Shown in pieces: positions 14,701 through 27,198 of a stretch of DNA of 64,000 nt. Numbering within the stretch: position 1 is the stretch's first letter; each line of letters opens with the position of its first letter. Source of the stretch: Allodiplogaster sudhausi (taxonomy: Eukaryota > Nematoda > Chromadorea > Rhabditida > Diplogasteridae); NCBI GenBank assembly GCA_945643635.1, contig CALZFC010000030.1, forward strand, positions 533,501-597,500. Reading direction: 5' to 3'. The notes beneath the pieces were generated by a model that worked only from the letters and a program-made list of their open reading frames with translations, did no database searches and was not told the origin of the DNA. A program made the position numbers and the translations under genes.

Positions 14701-17182
14701 TATCAAGCATGTCATGCTCGTTCTGGCTTTATAATAGTAGTAGAACCTGGGAAGTATCACAGCCGTATTCTACGAAAAATTTGAGTCAGGTTCCGCCACA
14801 ATTCATGTCGATTGGAAAAAGCATGCGCCGACGTTGTGTTGGCAGGCCATGGTCATGACATTCGTATTTTATCAAGCATGTCATGCTCGTTCCGGCTTTA
14901 TAATAGTATTAGGAACTCGGAAAGTATCACAGCCGTATTCTACGAAAAATTTGAGTCAGGTTCCGCCACAATTCATGTCGATTGGAAAACGATGCGCCGA
15001 CGTTGTGTACGCAGGCCATGGTCATGAAATTCGTATTTTATCAAGCATGTCATGCTCGTTCTGGCTTTATAATAGTAGTTAGAACCTGGGAAGTATCACA
15101 GCCGTATTCTACGAAAAATTTGAGTCAGGTTCCGCCACAATTCATGTCGATTGGAAAAAGCATGCGCCGACGTTGTGTTGGCAGGCCATGGTCATGACAT
15201 TCGTATTTTATCAAGCATGTCATGCTCGTTCCGGCTTTATAATAGTATTAGGAACTCGGGAAGTATCACAGCCGTATTCTACGAAAAATTTGAGTCAGGT
15301 TCCGCCACAATTTATGTCGATTGAAAAACGTATGCGTAGACGTTGTGTACGCAGGCCATGGTCATGACATTCGTATTTTATCAAGCATGTCATGCTCGTT
15401 CTGGCTTTATAATAGTAGTAGGAACCTGGGAAGTATCACAGCCGTATTCTACGAAAAATTTGAGTCAGGTTCCGCCACAATTCATGTCGATTGGAAAACG
15501 TATGCGCCGACGTTGTGTACGCAGGCCATGGTCATGAAATTCGTATTTTATCAAGCATGTCATGCTCGTTCTGGCTTTATAATAGTAGTAGGAACCTGGG
15601 AAGTATCACAGCCGTATTCTACGAAAAATTTGAGTCAGGTTCCGCCACAATTCATGTCGATTGAAAAACGTATGCGCCGACGTTGTGTACGCAGGCCATG
15701 GTCATGAAATTCGTATTTTATCAAGCATGTCATGCTCGTTCCGGCTTTATAATAGTAGTAGGAACCTGGGAAGTATCACAGCCGTATTCTACGAAAAATT
15801 TGAGTCAGGTTCCGCCACAATTTATGTCGATTGAAAAACGTATGCGTAGACGTTGTGTACGCAGGCCATGGTCATGACATTCGTATTTTATCAAGCATGT
15901 CATGCTCGTTCCGGCTTTATAATAGTAGTAGGAACCTGGGAAGTATCACAGCCGTATTCTACGAAAAATTTGAGTCAGGTTCCGCCACAATTCATGTCGA
16001 TTGGAAAAAGTAGCGCCGACGTTGTGTAGGCAGGCCATGGTCATGAAATTCGTATTTTATCAAGCATGTCATGCTCGTTCCGGCTTTATAATAGTAGTAG
16101 GAACCTGGGAAGTATCACAGCCGTATTCTACGAAAAATTTGAGTCAGGTTCCGCCACAATTCATGTCGATTGGAAAAAGCATGCGCCGACGTTGTGTTGG
16201 CAGGCCATGGTCATGACATTCGTATTTTATCAAGCATGTCATGCTCGTTCCGGCTTTATAATAGTATTAGGAACTCGGGAAGTATCACAGCCGTATTCTA
16301 CGAAAAATTTGAGTCAGGTTCCGCCACAATTCATGTCGATTGGAAAACGAATGCGCCGACGTTGTGTACGCAGCCATGGTCATGAATTCGTATTTTATCA
16401 AGCATGTCATGCTCGTTCTGGCTTTATAATAGTAGTTAGGAACCTGGGAAGTATCACAGCCGTATTCTACGAAAAATTTGAGTCAGGTTCCGCCACAATT
16501 CATGTCGATTGGAAAAAGCATGCGCCGACGTTGTGTTGGCAGGCCATGGTCATGACATTCGTATTTTATCAAGCATGTCATGCTCGTTCCGGCTTTATAA
16601 TAGTATTAGGAACTCGGAAGTATCACAGCCGTATTCTACGAAAAATTTGAGTCAGGTTCCGCCACAATTCATGTCGATTGGAAAAGTATGCGCCGACGTT
16701 GTGTTGCAGGCCATGGTCATGACATTCGTATTTTATCAAGCATGTCATGCTCGTTCCGGCTTTATAATAGTATAGGAACCGGGAAGTATCACAGCCGTAT
16801 TCTACGAAAAATTTGAGTCAGGTTCCGCCACAATTCATGTCGATTGAAAAACGTATGCGCCGACGTTGTGTACGCAGGCCATGGTCATGACATTCGTATT
16901 TTATCAAGCATGTCATGCTCGTTCTGGCTTTATAATAGTAGTAGGAACCTGGGAAGTATCACAGCCGTATTCTACGAAAAATTTGAGTCAGGTTCCGCCA
17001 CAATTCATGTCGATTGGAAAACGAATGCGCCGACGTTGTGTACGCAGGCCATGGTCATGAAATTCGTATTTTATCAAGCATGTCATGCTCGTTCCGGCTT
17101 TATAATAGTAGTAGAACCTGGAAGTATCACAGCCGTATTCTACGAAAAATTTGAGTCAGGTTCCGCCACAATTCATGTCGAT
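11764..17182. repeat. Loose 8-10-monomer higher-order repeat
   Basis: A recognisable unit (GATTGGAAAACG with a short or altered ATG, GTGTACG, ending GTAGTTAG) is followed by a type C unit (GCATG, GTGTTGG, GTATTAGG) and then an ACTCGG unit. The anchor occurs at about 11,934, 13,628, 14,982 and 16,340, spaced roughly 1,694, 1,354 and 1,358 bp, i.e. 10, 8 and 8 units. The same anchor is at position 66. The units between anchors vary in number and type, so this is a decayed or actively rearranging HOR rather than an exact one. Confidence 0.7.
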
Positions 17183-20069
17183 TGAAAAACGTATGCGCCG
17201 ACGTTGTGTACGCAGGCCATGGTCATGAAATTCGTATTTTATCAAGCATGTCATGCTCGTTCTGGCTTTATAATAGTAGTAGGAACCTGGGAAGTATCAC
17301 AGCCGTATTCTACGAAAAATTTGAGTCAGGTTCCGCCACAATTCATGTCGATTGGAAAACGTATGCGCCGACGTTGTGTACGCAGGCCATGGTCATGAAA
17401 TTCGTATTTTATCAAGCATGTCATGCTCGTTCTGGCTTTATAATAGTAGTAGGAACCTGGGAAGTATCACAGCCGTATTCTACGAAAAATTTGAGTCAGG
17501 TTCCGCCACAATTCATGTCGATTGGAAAAACGTATGCGCCGACGTTGTGTACGCAGGCCATGGTCATGACATTCGTATTTTATCAAGCATGTCATGCTCG
17601 TTCCGGCTTTATAATAGTAGTAGGAACCTGGGAAGTATCACAGCCGTATTCTACGAAAAATTTGAGTCAGGTTCCGCCACAATTCATGTCGATTGGAAAA
17701 CGTATGCGCCGACGTTGTGTACGCAGGCCATGGTCATGAAATTCGTATTTTATCAAGCATGTCATGCTCGTTCCGGCTTTATAATAGTAGTAGGAACCTG
17801 GGAAGTATCACAGCCGTATTCTACGAAAAATTTGAGTCAGGTTCCGCCACAATTCATGTCGATTGAAAAACGTATGCGCCGACGTTGTGTACGCAGGCCA
17901 TGGTCATGACATTCGTATTTTATCAAGCATGTCATGCTCGTTCCGGCTTTATAATAGTAGTAGGAACCTGGGAAGTATCACAGCCGTATTCTACGAAAAA
18001 TTTGAGTCAGGTTCCGCCACAATTCATGTCGATTGAAAAACGTATGCGCCGACGTTGTGTACGCAGGCCATGGTCATGAAATTCGTATTTTATCAAGCAT
18101 GTCATGCTCGTTCCGGCTTTATAATAGTAGTAGGAACCTGGGAAGTATCACAGCCGTATTCTACGAAAAATTTGAGTCAGGTTCCGCCACAATTCATGTC
18201 GATTGGAAAAAGTATGCGCCGACGTTGTGTAGGCAGGCCATGGTCATGAAATTCGTATTTTATCAAGCATGTCATGCTCGTTCTGGCTTTATAATAGTAG
18301 TAGGAACCTGGGAAGTATCACAGCCGTATTCTACGAAAAATTTGAGTCAGGTTCCGCCACAATTCATGTCGATTGGAAAAAGCATGCGCCGACGTTGTGT
18401 TGGCAGGCCATGGTCATGACATTCGTATTTTATCAAGCATGTCATGCTCGTTCCGGCTTTATAATAGTATTAGGAACTCGGGAAGTATCACAGCCGTATT
18501 CTACGAAAAATTTGAGTCAGGTTCCGCCACAATTCATGTCGATTGGAAAAAGCATGCGCCGACGTTGTGTTGGCAGGCCATGGTCATGACATTCGTATTT
18601 TATCAAGCATGTCATGCTCGTTCCGGCTTTATAATAGTATTAGGAACTCGGAAAGTATCACAGCCGTATTCTACGAAAAATTTGAGTCAGGTTCCGCCAC
18701 AATTCATGTCGATTGGAAAAGTATGCGCCGACGTTGTGTTGGCAGGCCATGGTCATGACATTCGTATTTTATCAAGCATGTCATGCTCGTTCCGGCTTTA
18801 TAATAGTAGTAGGAACTCGGGAAGTATCACAGCCGTATTCTACGAAAAATTTGAGTCAGGTTCCGCCACAATTCATGTCGATTGAAAAACGTATGCGCCG
18901 ACGTTGTGTACGCAGGCCATGGTCATGACATTCGTATTTTATCAAGCATGTCATGCTCGTTCTGGCTTTATAATAGTAGTAGGAACCTGGGAAGTATCAC
19001 AGCCGTATTCTACGAAAAATTTGAGTCAGGTTCCGCCACAATTCATGTCGATTGGAAAACGATGCGCCGACGTTGTGTACGCAGGCCATGGTCATGAAAT
19101 TCGTATTTTATCAAGCATGTCATGCTCGTTCTGGCTTTATAATAGTAGTAGGAACCTGGGAAGTATCACAGCCGTATTCTACGAAAAATTTGAGTCAGGT
19201 TCCGCCACAATTTATGTCGATTGAAAAACGTATGCGCCGACGTTGTGTACGCAGGCCATGGTCATGAAATTCGTATTTTATCAAGCATGTCATGCTCGTT
19301 CTGGCTTTATAATAGTAGTAGGAACCTGGGAAGTATCACAGCCGTATTCTACGAAAAATTTGAGTCAGGTTCCGCCACAATTCATGTCGATTGGAAAAAG
19401 TATGCGCCGACGTTGTGTTGGCAGGCCATGGTCATGACATTCGTATTTTATCAAGCATGTCATGCTCGTTCCGGCTTTATAATAGTAGTAGGAACCTGGG
19501 AAGTATCACAGCCGTATTCTACGAAAAATTTGAGTCAGGTTCCGCCACAATTCATGTCGATTGGAAAACGATGCGCCGACGTTGTGTACGCAGGCCATGG
19601 TCATGAAATTCGTATTTTATCAAGCATGTCATGCTCGTTCTGGCTTTATAATAGTAGTAGGAACCTGGGAAGTATCACAGCCGTATTCTACGAAAAATTT
19701 GAGTCAGGTTCCGCCACAATTCATGTCGATTGGAAAAAGCATGCGCCGACGTTGTGTTGGCAGGCCATGGTCATGACATTCGTATTTTATCAAGCATGTC
19801 ATGCTCGTTCCGGCTTTATAATAGTATTAGGAACTCGGGAAGTATCACAGCCGTATTCTACGAAAAATTTGAGTCAGGTTCCGCCACAATTCATGTCGAT
19901 TGGAAAAAGCATGCGCCGACGTTGTGTTGGCAGGCCATGGTCATGACATTCGTATTTTATCAAGCATGTCATGCTCGTTCCGGCTTTATAATAGTAGTAG
20001 GAACCTGGGAAGTATCACAGCCGTATTCTACGAAAAATTTGAGTCAGGTTCCGCCACAATTTATGTCGA

Positions 20070-21597
20070 TTGAAAAACGTATGCGCCGACGTTGTGTACG
20101 CAGGCCATGGTCATGAAATTCGTATTTTATCAAGCATGTCATGCTCGTTCCGGCTTTATAATAGTAGTAGGAACCTGGGAAGTATCACAGCCGTATTCTA
20201 CGAAAAATTTGAGTCAGGTTCCGCCACAATTCATGTCGATTGGAAAAAGTATGCGCCGACGTTGTGTTGGCAGGCCATGGTCATGACATTCGTATTTTAT
20301 CAAGCATGTCATGCTCGTTCCGGCTTTATAATAGTAGTAGGAACTCGGAAGTATCACAGCCGTATTCTACGAAAAATTTGAGTCAGGTTCCGCCACAATT
20401 CATGTCGATTGGAAAAAGCATGCGCCGACGTTGTGTTGGCAGGCCATGGTCATGACATTCGTATTTTATCAAGCATGTCATGCTCGTTCCGGCTTTATAA
20501 TAGTAGTAGGAACCTGGGAAGTATCACAGCCGTATTCTACGAAAATTTTGAGTCAGGTTCCGCCACAATTTATGTCGATTGAAAAACGAATGCGCCGACG
20601 TTGTGTACGCAGGCCATGGTCATGACATTCGTATTTTATCAAGCATGTCATGCTCGTTCCGGCTTTATAATAGTAGTAGGAACCTGGGAAGTATCACAGC
20701 CGTATTCTACGAAAAATTTGAGTCAGGTTCCGCCACAATTTATGTCGATTGGAAAACGTATGCGCCGACGTTGTGTAGGCAGGCCATGGTCATGAATTCG
20801 TATTTTATCAAGCATGTCATGCTCGTTCCGGCTTTATAATAGTAGTAGGAACCTGGGAAGTATCACAGCCGTATTCTACGAAAAATTTGAGTCAGGTTCC
20901 GCCACAATTCATGTCGATTGGAAAAAGTATGCGCCGACGTTGTGTTGGCAGGCCATGGTCATGACATTCGTATTTTATCAAGCATGTCATGCTCGTTCCG
21001 GCTTTATAATAGTAGTAGGAACCTGGGAAGTATCACAGCCGTATTCTACGAAAAATTTGAGTCAGGTTCCGCCACAATTCATGTCGATTGGAAAAAGCAT
21101 GCGCCGACGTTGTGTTGGCAGGCCATGGTCATGACATTCGTATTTTATCAAGCATGTCATGCTCGTTCCGGCTTTATAATAGTAGTAGGAACCTGGGAAG
21201 TATCACAGCCGTATTCTACGAAAAATTTGAGTCAGGTTCCGCCACAATTCATGTCGATTGAAAAACGTATGCGCCGACGTTGTGTACGCAGGCCATGGTC
21301 ATGACATTCGTATTTTATCAAGCATGTCATGCTCGTTCCGGCTTTATAATAGTAGTAGGAACCTGGGAAGTATCACAGCCGTATTCTACGAAAAATTTGA
21401 GTCAGGTTCCGCCACAATTCATGTCGATTGGAAAAAGCATGCGCCGACGTTGTGTTGGCAGGCCATGGTCATGACATTCGTATTTTATCAAGCATGTCAT
21501 GCTCGTTCCGGCTTTATAATAGTAGTAGGAACCTGGGAAGTATCACAGCCGTATTCTACGAAAAATTTGAGTCAGGTTCCGCCACAATTTATGTCGA
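20070..21597. repeat. 9-monomer HOR, full copy 1
   Basis: Nine units in the order M1-M9. M1 has TTTATG, M2 ends GTAGTAGG then ACTCGG, M4 has AAAATTTT and CGAATG, M5 has GTGTAGG and the one-base-shorter GAATTC form, and M9 has GCATG. Relative to the copy at 24,312 it lacks the GTAGACG change and the one-base A-tract deletion in M8. It differs from that copy at roughly one site in several units, so this copy pair is older than the 24,312/25,840 pair. Confidence 0.82.
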
Positions 21598-22105
21598 TTG
21601 AAAAACGTATGCGCCGACGTTGTGTACGCAGGCCATGGTCATGAAATTCGTATTTTATCAAGCATGTCATGCTCGTTCCGGCTTTATAATAGTAGTAGGA
21701 ACCTGGGAAGTATCACAGCCGTATTCTACGAAAAATTTGAGTCAGGTTCCGCCACAATTCATGTCGATTGGAAAAAGTATGCGCCGACGTTGTGTTGGCA
21801 GGCCATGGTCATGACATTCGTATTTTATCAAGCATGTCATGCTCGTTCCGGCTTTATAATAGTATAGGAACTCGGAAAGTATCACAGCCGTATTCTACGA
21901 AAAATTTGAGTCAGGTTCCGCCACAATTCATGTCGATTGGAAAAAGCATGCGCCGACGTTGTGTTGGCAGGCCATGGTCATGACATTCGTATTTTATCAA
22001 GCATGTCATGCTCGTTCCGGCTTTATAATAGTAGTAGGAACCTGGGAAGTATCACAGCCGTATTCTACGAAAAATTTGAGTCAGGTTCCGCCACAATTCA
22101 TGTCG
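21598..22105. repeat. HOR partial copy (M1-M3)
   Basis: Three units matching M1, M2 (ending GTATAGG then ACTCGG) and M3. They are followed by an M8-like unit carrying GTAGACG (22,121) instead of M4. The junction M3 to M8-like marks loss of four units relative to the 9-unit order, as expected from an out-of-register exchange. Confidence 0.72.
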
Positions 22106-24311
22106 ATTGAAAAACGATGCGTAGACGTTGTGTACGCAGGCCATGGTCATGACATTCGTATTTTATCAAGCATGTCATGCTCGTTCCGGCTTTATAATAG
22201 TAGTAGGAACCTGGGAAGTATCACAGCCGTATTCTACGAAAAATTTGAGTCAGGTTCCGCCACAATTCATGTCGATTGAAAAACGTATGCGCCGACGTTG
22301 TGTAGGCAGGCCATGGTCATGAAATTCGTATTTTATCAAGCATGTCATGCTCGTTCCGGCTTTATAATAGTAGTAGGAACCTGGGAAGTATCACAGCCGT
22401 ATTCTACGAAAAATTTGAGTCAGGTTCCGCCACAATTCATGTCGATTGGAAAAAGCATGCGCCGACGTTGTGTTGGCAGGCCATGGTCATGACATTCGTA
22501 TTTTATCAAGCATGTCATGCTCGTTCCGGCTTTATAATAGTAGTAGGAACCTGGGAAGTATCACAGCCGTATTCTACGAAAATTTTGAGTCAGGTTCCGC
22601 CACAATTCATGTCGATTGAAAAACGTATGCGCCGACGTTGTGTACGCAGGCCATGGTCATGACATTCGTATTTTATCAAGCATGTCATGCTCGTTCCGGC
22701 TTTATAATAGTAGTAGGAACCTGGGAAGTATCACAGCCGTATTCTACGAAAAATTTGAGTCAGGTTCCGCCACAATTCATGTCGATTGGAAAAAGCATGC
22801 GCCGACGTTGTGTTGGCAGGCCATGGTCATGACATTCGTATTTTATCAAGCATGTCATGCTCGTTCCGGCTTTATAATAGTAGTAGGAACCTGGGAAGTA
22901 TCACAGCCGTATTCTACGAAAAATTTGAGTCAGGTTCCGCCACAATTCATGTCGATTGGAAAACGTATGCGCCGACGTTGTGTACGCAGGCCATGGTCAT
23001 GAAATTCGTATTTTATCAAGCATGTCATGCTCGTTCCGGCTTTATAATAGTATTAGGAACTCGGAAGTATCACAGCCGTATTCTACGAAAAATTTGAGTC
23101 AGGTTCCGCCACAATTCATGTCGATTGGAAAAAGCATGCGCCGACGTTGTGTTGGCAGGCCATGGTCATGACATTCGTATTTTATCAAGCATGTCATGCT
23201 CGTTCCGGCTTTATAATAGTAGTAGGAACCTGGGAAGTATCACAGCCGTATTCTACGAAAATTTTGAGTCAGGTTCCGCCACAATTCATGTCGATTGAAA
23301 AACGAATGCGCCGACGTTGTGTACGCAGGCCATGGTCATGACATTCGTATTTTATCAAGCATGTCATGCTCGTTCCGGCTTTATAATAGTAGTAGGAACC
23401 TGGGAAGTATCACAGCCGTATTCTACGAAAAATTTGAGTCAGGTTCCGCCACAATTTATGTCGATTGAAAAACGTATGCGCCGACGTTGTGTACGCAGGC
23501 CATGGTCATGAAATTCGTATTTTATCAAGCATGTCATGCTCGTTCTGGCTTTATAATAGTAGTAGGAACCTGGGAAGTATCACAGCCGTATTCTACGAAA
23601 AATTTGAGTCAGGTTCCGCCACAATTCATGTCGATTGGAAAAGTATGCGCCGACGTTGTGTTGGCAGGCCATGGTCATGACATTCGTATTTTATCAAGCA
23701 TGTCATGCTCGTTCCGGCTTTATAATAGTAGTAGGAACCTGGGAAGTATCACAGCCGTATTCTACGAAAAATTTGAGTCAGGTTCCGCCACAATTCATGT
23801 CGATTGGAAAACGAATGCGCCGACGTTGTGTACGCAGGCCATGGTCATGAAATTCGTATTTTATCAAGCATGTCATGCTCGTTCTGGCTTTATAATAGTA
23901 GTAGGAACCTGGGAAGTATCACAGCCGTATTCTACGAAAAATTTGAGTCAGGTTCCGCCACAATTCATGTCGATTGGAAAAAGCATGCGCCGACGTTGTG
24001 TTGGCAGGCCATGGTCATGACATTCGTATTTTATCAAGCATGTCATGCTCGTTCCGGCTTTATAATAGTATAGGAACTCGGAAAGTATCACAGCCGTATT
24101 CTACGAAAAATTTGAGTCAGGTTCCGCCACAATTCATGTCGATTGGAAAAACATGCGCCGACGTTGTGTTGGCAGGCCATGGTCATGACATTCGTATTTT
24201 ATCAAGCATGTCATGCTCGTTCCGGCTTTATAATAGTAGTAGGAACCTGGGAAGTATCACAGCCGTATTCTACGAAAAATTTGAGTCAGGTTCCGCCACA
24301 ATTCATGTCGA

Positions 24312-25839
24312 TTGAAAAACGTATGCGCCGACGTTGTGTACGCAGGCCATGGTCATGAAATTCGTATTTTATCAAGCATGTCATGCTCGTTCCGGCTTTA
24401 TAATAGTAGTAGGAACCTGGGAAGTATCACAGCCGTATTCTACGAAAAATTTGAGTCAGGTTCCGCCACAATTCATGTCGATTGGAAAAAGTATGCGCCG
24501 ACGTTGTGTTGGCAGGCCATGGTCATGACATTCGTATTTTATCAAGCATGTCATGCTCGTTCCGGCTTTATAATAGTATTAGGAACTCGGAAGTATCACA
24601 GCCGTATTCTACGAAAAATTTGAGTCAGGTTCCGCCACAATTCATGTCGATTGGAAAAAGCATGCGCCGACGTTGTGTTGGCAGGCCATGGTCATGACAT
24701 TCGTATTTTATCAAGCATGTCATGCTCGTTCCGGCTTTATAATAGTAGTAGGAACCTGGGAAGTATCACAGCCGTATTCTACGAAAATTTTGAGTCAGGT
24801 TCCGCCACAATTCATGTCGATTGAAAAACGAATGCGCCGACGTTGTGTACGCAGGCCATGGTCATGACATTCGTATTTTATCAAGCATGTCATGCTCGTT
24901 CCGGCTTTATAATAGTAGTAGGAACCTGGGAAGTATCACAGCCGTATTCTACGAAAAATTTGAGTCAGGTTCCGCCACAATTCATGTCGATTGAAAAACG
25001 TATGCGCCGACGTTGTGTAGGCAGGCCATGGTCATGAAATTCGTATTTTATCAAGCATGTCATGCTCGTTCCGGCTTTATAATAGTAGTAGGAACCTGGG
25101 AAGTATCACAGCCGTATTCTACGAAAAATTTGAGTCAGGTTCCGCCACAATTCATGTCGATTGGAAAAAGTATGCGCCGACGTTGTGTTGGCAGGCCATG
25201 GTCATGACATTCGTATTTTATCAAGCATGTCATGCTCGTTCCGGCTTTATAATAGTAGTAGGAACCTGGGAAGTATCACAGCCGTATTCTACGAAAAATT
25301 TGAGTCAGGTTCCGCCACAATTCATGTCGATTGGAAAAAGCATGCGCCGACGTTGTGTTGGCAGGCCATGGTCATGACATTCGTATTTTATCAAGCATGT
25401 CATGCTCGTTCCGGCTTTATAATAGTAGTAGGAACCTGGGAAGTATCACAGCCGTATTCTACGAAAATTTGAGTCAGGTTCCGCCACAATTCATGTCGAT
25501 TGAAAAACGTATGCGTAGACGTTGTGTACGCAGGCCATGGTCATGACATTCGTATTTTATCAAGCATGTCATGCTCGTTCCGGCTTTATAATAGTAGTAG
25601 GAACCTGGGAAGTATCACAGCCGTATTCTACGAAAAATTTGAGTCAGGTTCCGCCACAATTCATGTCGATTGGAAAAAGTATGCGCCGACGTTGTGTTGG
25701 CAGGCCATGGTCATGACATTCGTATTTTATCAAGCATGTCATGCTCGTTCCGGCTTTATAATAGTAGTAGGAACCTGGGAAGTATCACAGCCGTATTCTA
25801 CGAAAAATTTGAGTCAGGTTCCGCCACAATTCATGTCGA
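24312..25839. repeat. 9-monomer HOR, full copy 2
   Basis: Nine units, total 1,528 bp, in canonical order. The 1,528 rather than 1,530 length comes from the shortened ACTCGG junction after M2 and the one-base A-tract deletion in M8 (near 25,467). M8 carries the CC-to-TA change GTAGACG at 25,515. The next M1 begins immediately at 25,840. Confidence 0.85.
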
Positions 25840-26688
25840 TTGAAAAACGTATGCGCCGACGTTGTGTACGCAGGCCATGGTCATGAAATTCGTATTTTAT
25901 CAAGCATGTCATGCTCGTTCCGGCTTTATAATAGTAGTAGGAACCTGGGAAGTATCACAGCCGTATTCTACGAAAAATTTGAGTCAGGTTCCGCCACAAT
26001 TCATGTCGATTGGAAAAAGTATGCGCCGACGTTGTGTTGGCAGGCCATGGTCATGACATTCGTATTTTATCAAGCATGTCATGCTCGTTCCGGCTTTATA
26101 ATAGTATTAGGAACTCGGAAGTATCACAGCCGTATTCTACGAAAAATTTGAGTCAGGTTCCGCCACAATTCATGTCGATTGGAAAAAGCATGCGCCGACG
26201 TTGTGTTGGCAGGCCATGGTCATGACATTCGTATTTTATCAAGCATGTCATGCTCGTTCCGGCTTTATAATAGTAGTAGGAACCTGGGAAGTATCACAGC
26301 CGTATTCTACGAAAATTTTGAGTCAGGTTCCGCCACAATTCATGTCGATTGAAAAACGTATGCGCCGACGTTGTGTACGCAGGCCATGGTCATGACATTC
26401 GTATTTTATCAAGCATGTCATGCTCGTTCCGGCTTTATAATAGTAGTAGGAACCTGGGAAGTATCACAGCCGTATTCTACGAAAAATTTGAGTCAGGTTC
26501 CGCCACAATTCATGTCGATTGAAAAAACTATGCGCCGACGTTGTGTAGGCAGGCCATGGTCATGAAATTCGTATTTTATCAAGCATGTCATGCTCGTTCC
26601 GGCTTTATAATAGTAGTAGGAACCTGGGAAGTATCACAGCCGTATTCTACGAAAAATTTGAGTCAGGTTCCGCCACAATTCATGTCGA
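25840..26688. repeat. HOR partial copy (M1-M5)
   Basis: Five units that repeat M1-M5 of the preceding copy at a constant 1,528 bp offset, with only a few differences: M4 has CGTATG instead of CGAATG, and M5 has GATTGAAAAAACTATG. After M5 the order jumps to a GCATG unit and an AAAATTTT unit (26,821), skipping M6. The close match makes this the most recently duplicated HOR pair in the window. Confidence 0.83.
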
Positions 26689-27198
26689 TTGGAAAAAGCA
26701 TGCGCCGACGTTGTGTTGGCAGGCCATGGTCATGACATTCGTATTTTATCAAGCATGTCATGCTCGTTCCGGCTTTATAATAGTAGTAGGAACCTGGGAA
26801 GTATCACAGCCGTATTCTACGAAAATTTTGAGTCAGGTTCCGCCACAATTCATGTCGATTGAAAAACGTATGCGCCGACGTTGTGTACGCAGGCCATGGT
26901 CATGACATTCGTATTTTATCAAGCATGTCATGCTCGTTCCGGCTTTATAATAGTAGTAGGAACCTGGGAAGTATCACAGCCGTATTCTACGAAAAATTTG
27001 AGTCAGGTTCCGCCACAATTCATGTCGATTGGAAAAAGCATGCGCCGACGTTGTGTTGGCAGGCCATGGTCATGACATTCGTATTTTATCAAGCATGTCA
27101 TGCTCGTTCCGGCTTTATAATAGTAGTAGGAACCTGGGAAGTATCACAGCCGTATTCTACGAAAAATTTGAGTCAGGTTCCGCCACAATTCATGTCGA

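Larger units (their letters stand above)
1..20069. repeat. Left heterogeneous satellite block
   Basis: About 118 units of mixed type. The main classes are: type B (GATTGAAAAACGTATG with GTGTACG); type C (GATTGGAAAAAGCATG, GTGTTGG, GACATTC, often ending GTATTAGG then ACTCGG); type D (GATTGGAAAACG[A]ATG, GTGTACG, GAAATTC, usually GTTCTGG); and type A-like units with GTGTAGG. Neighbouring units usually differ at several diagnostic sites. Many units are 168-169 bp because of one- or two-base deletions at recurrent sites. Six consecutive units at about 1-1,080 match the order at about 11,869-12,948 (offset 11,868) and share a rare ACGCAGCCC variant, indicating old segmental exchange inside the array. 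No gene or other element interrupts it. Confidence 0.93.
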
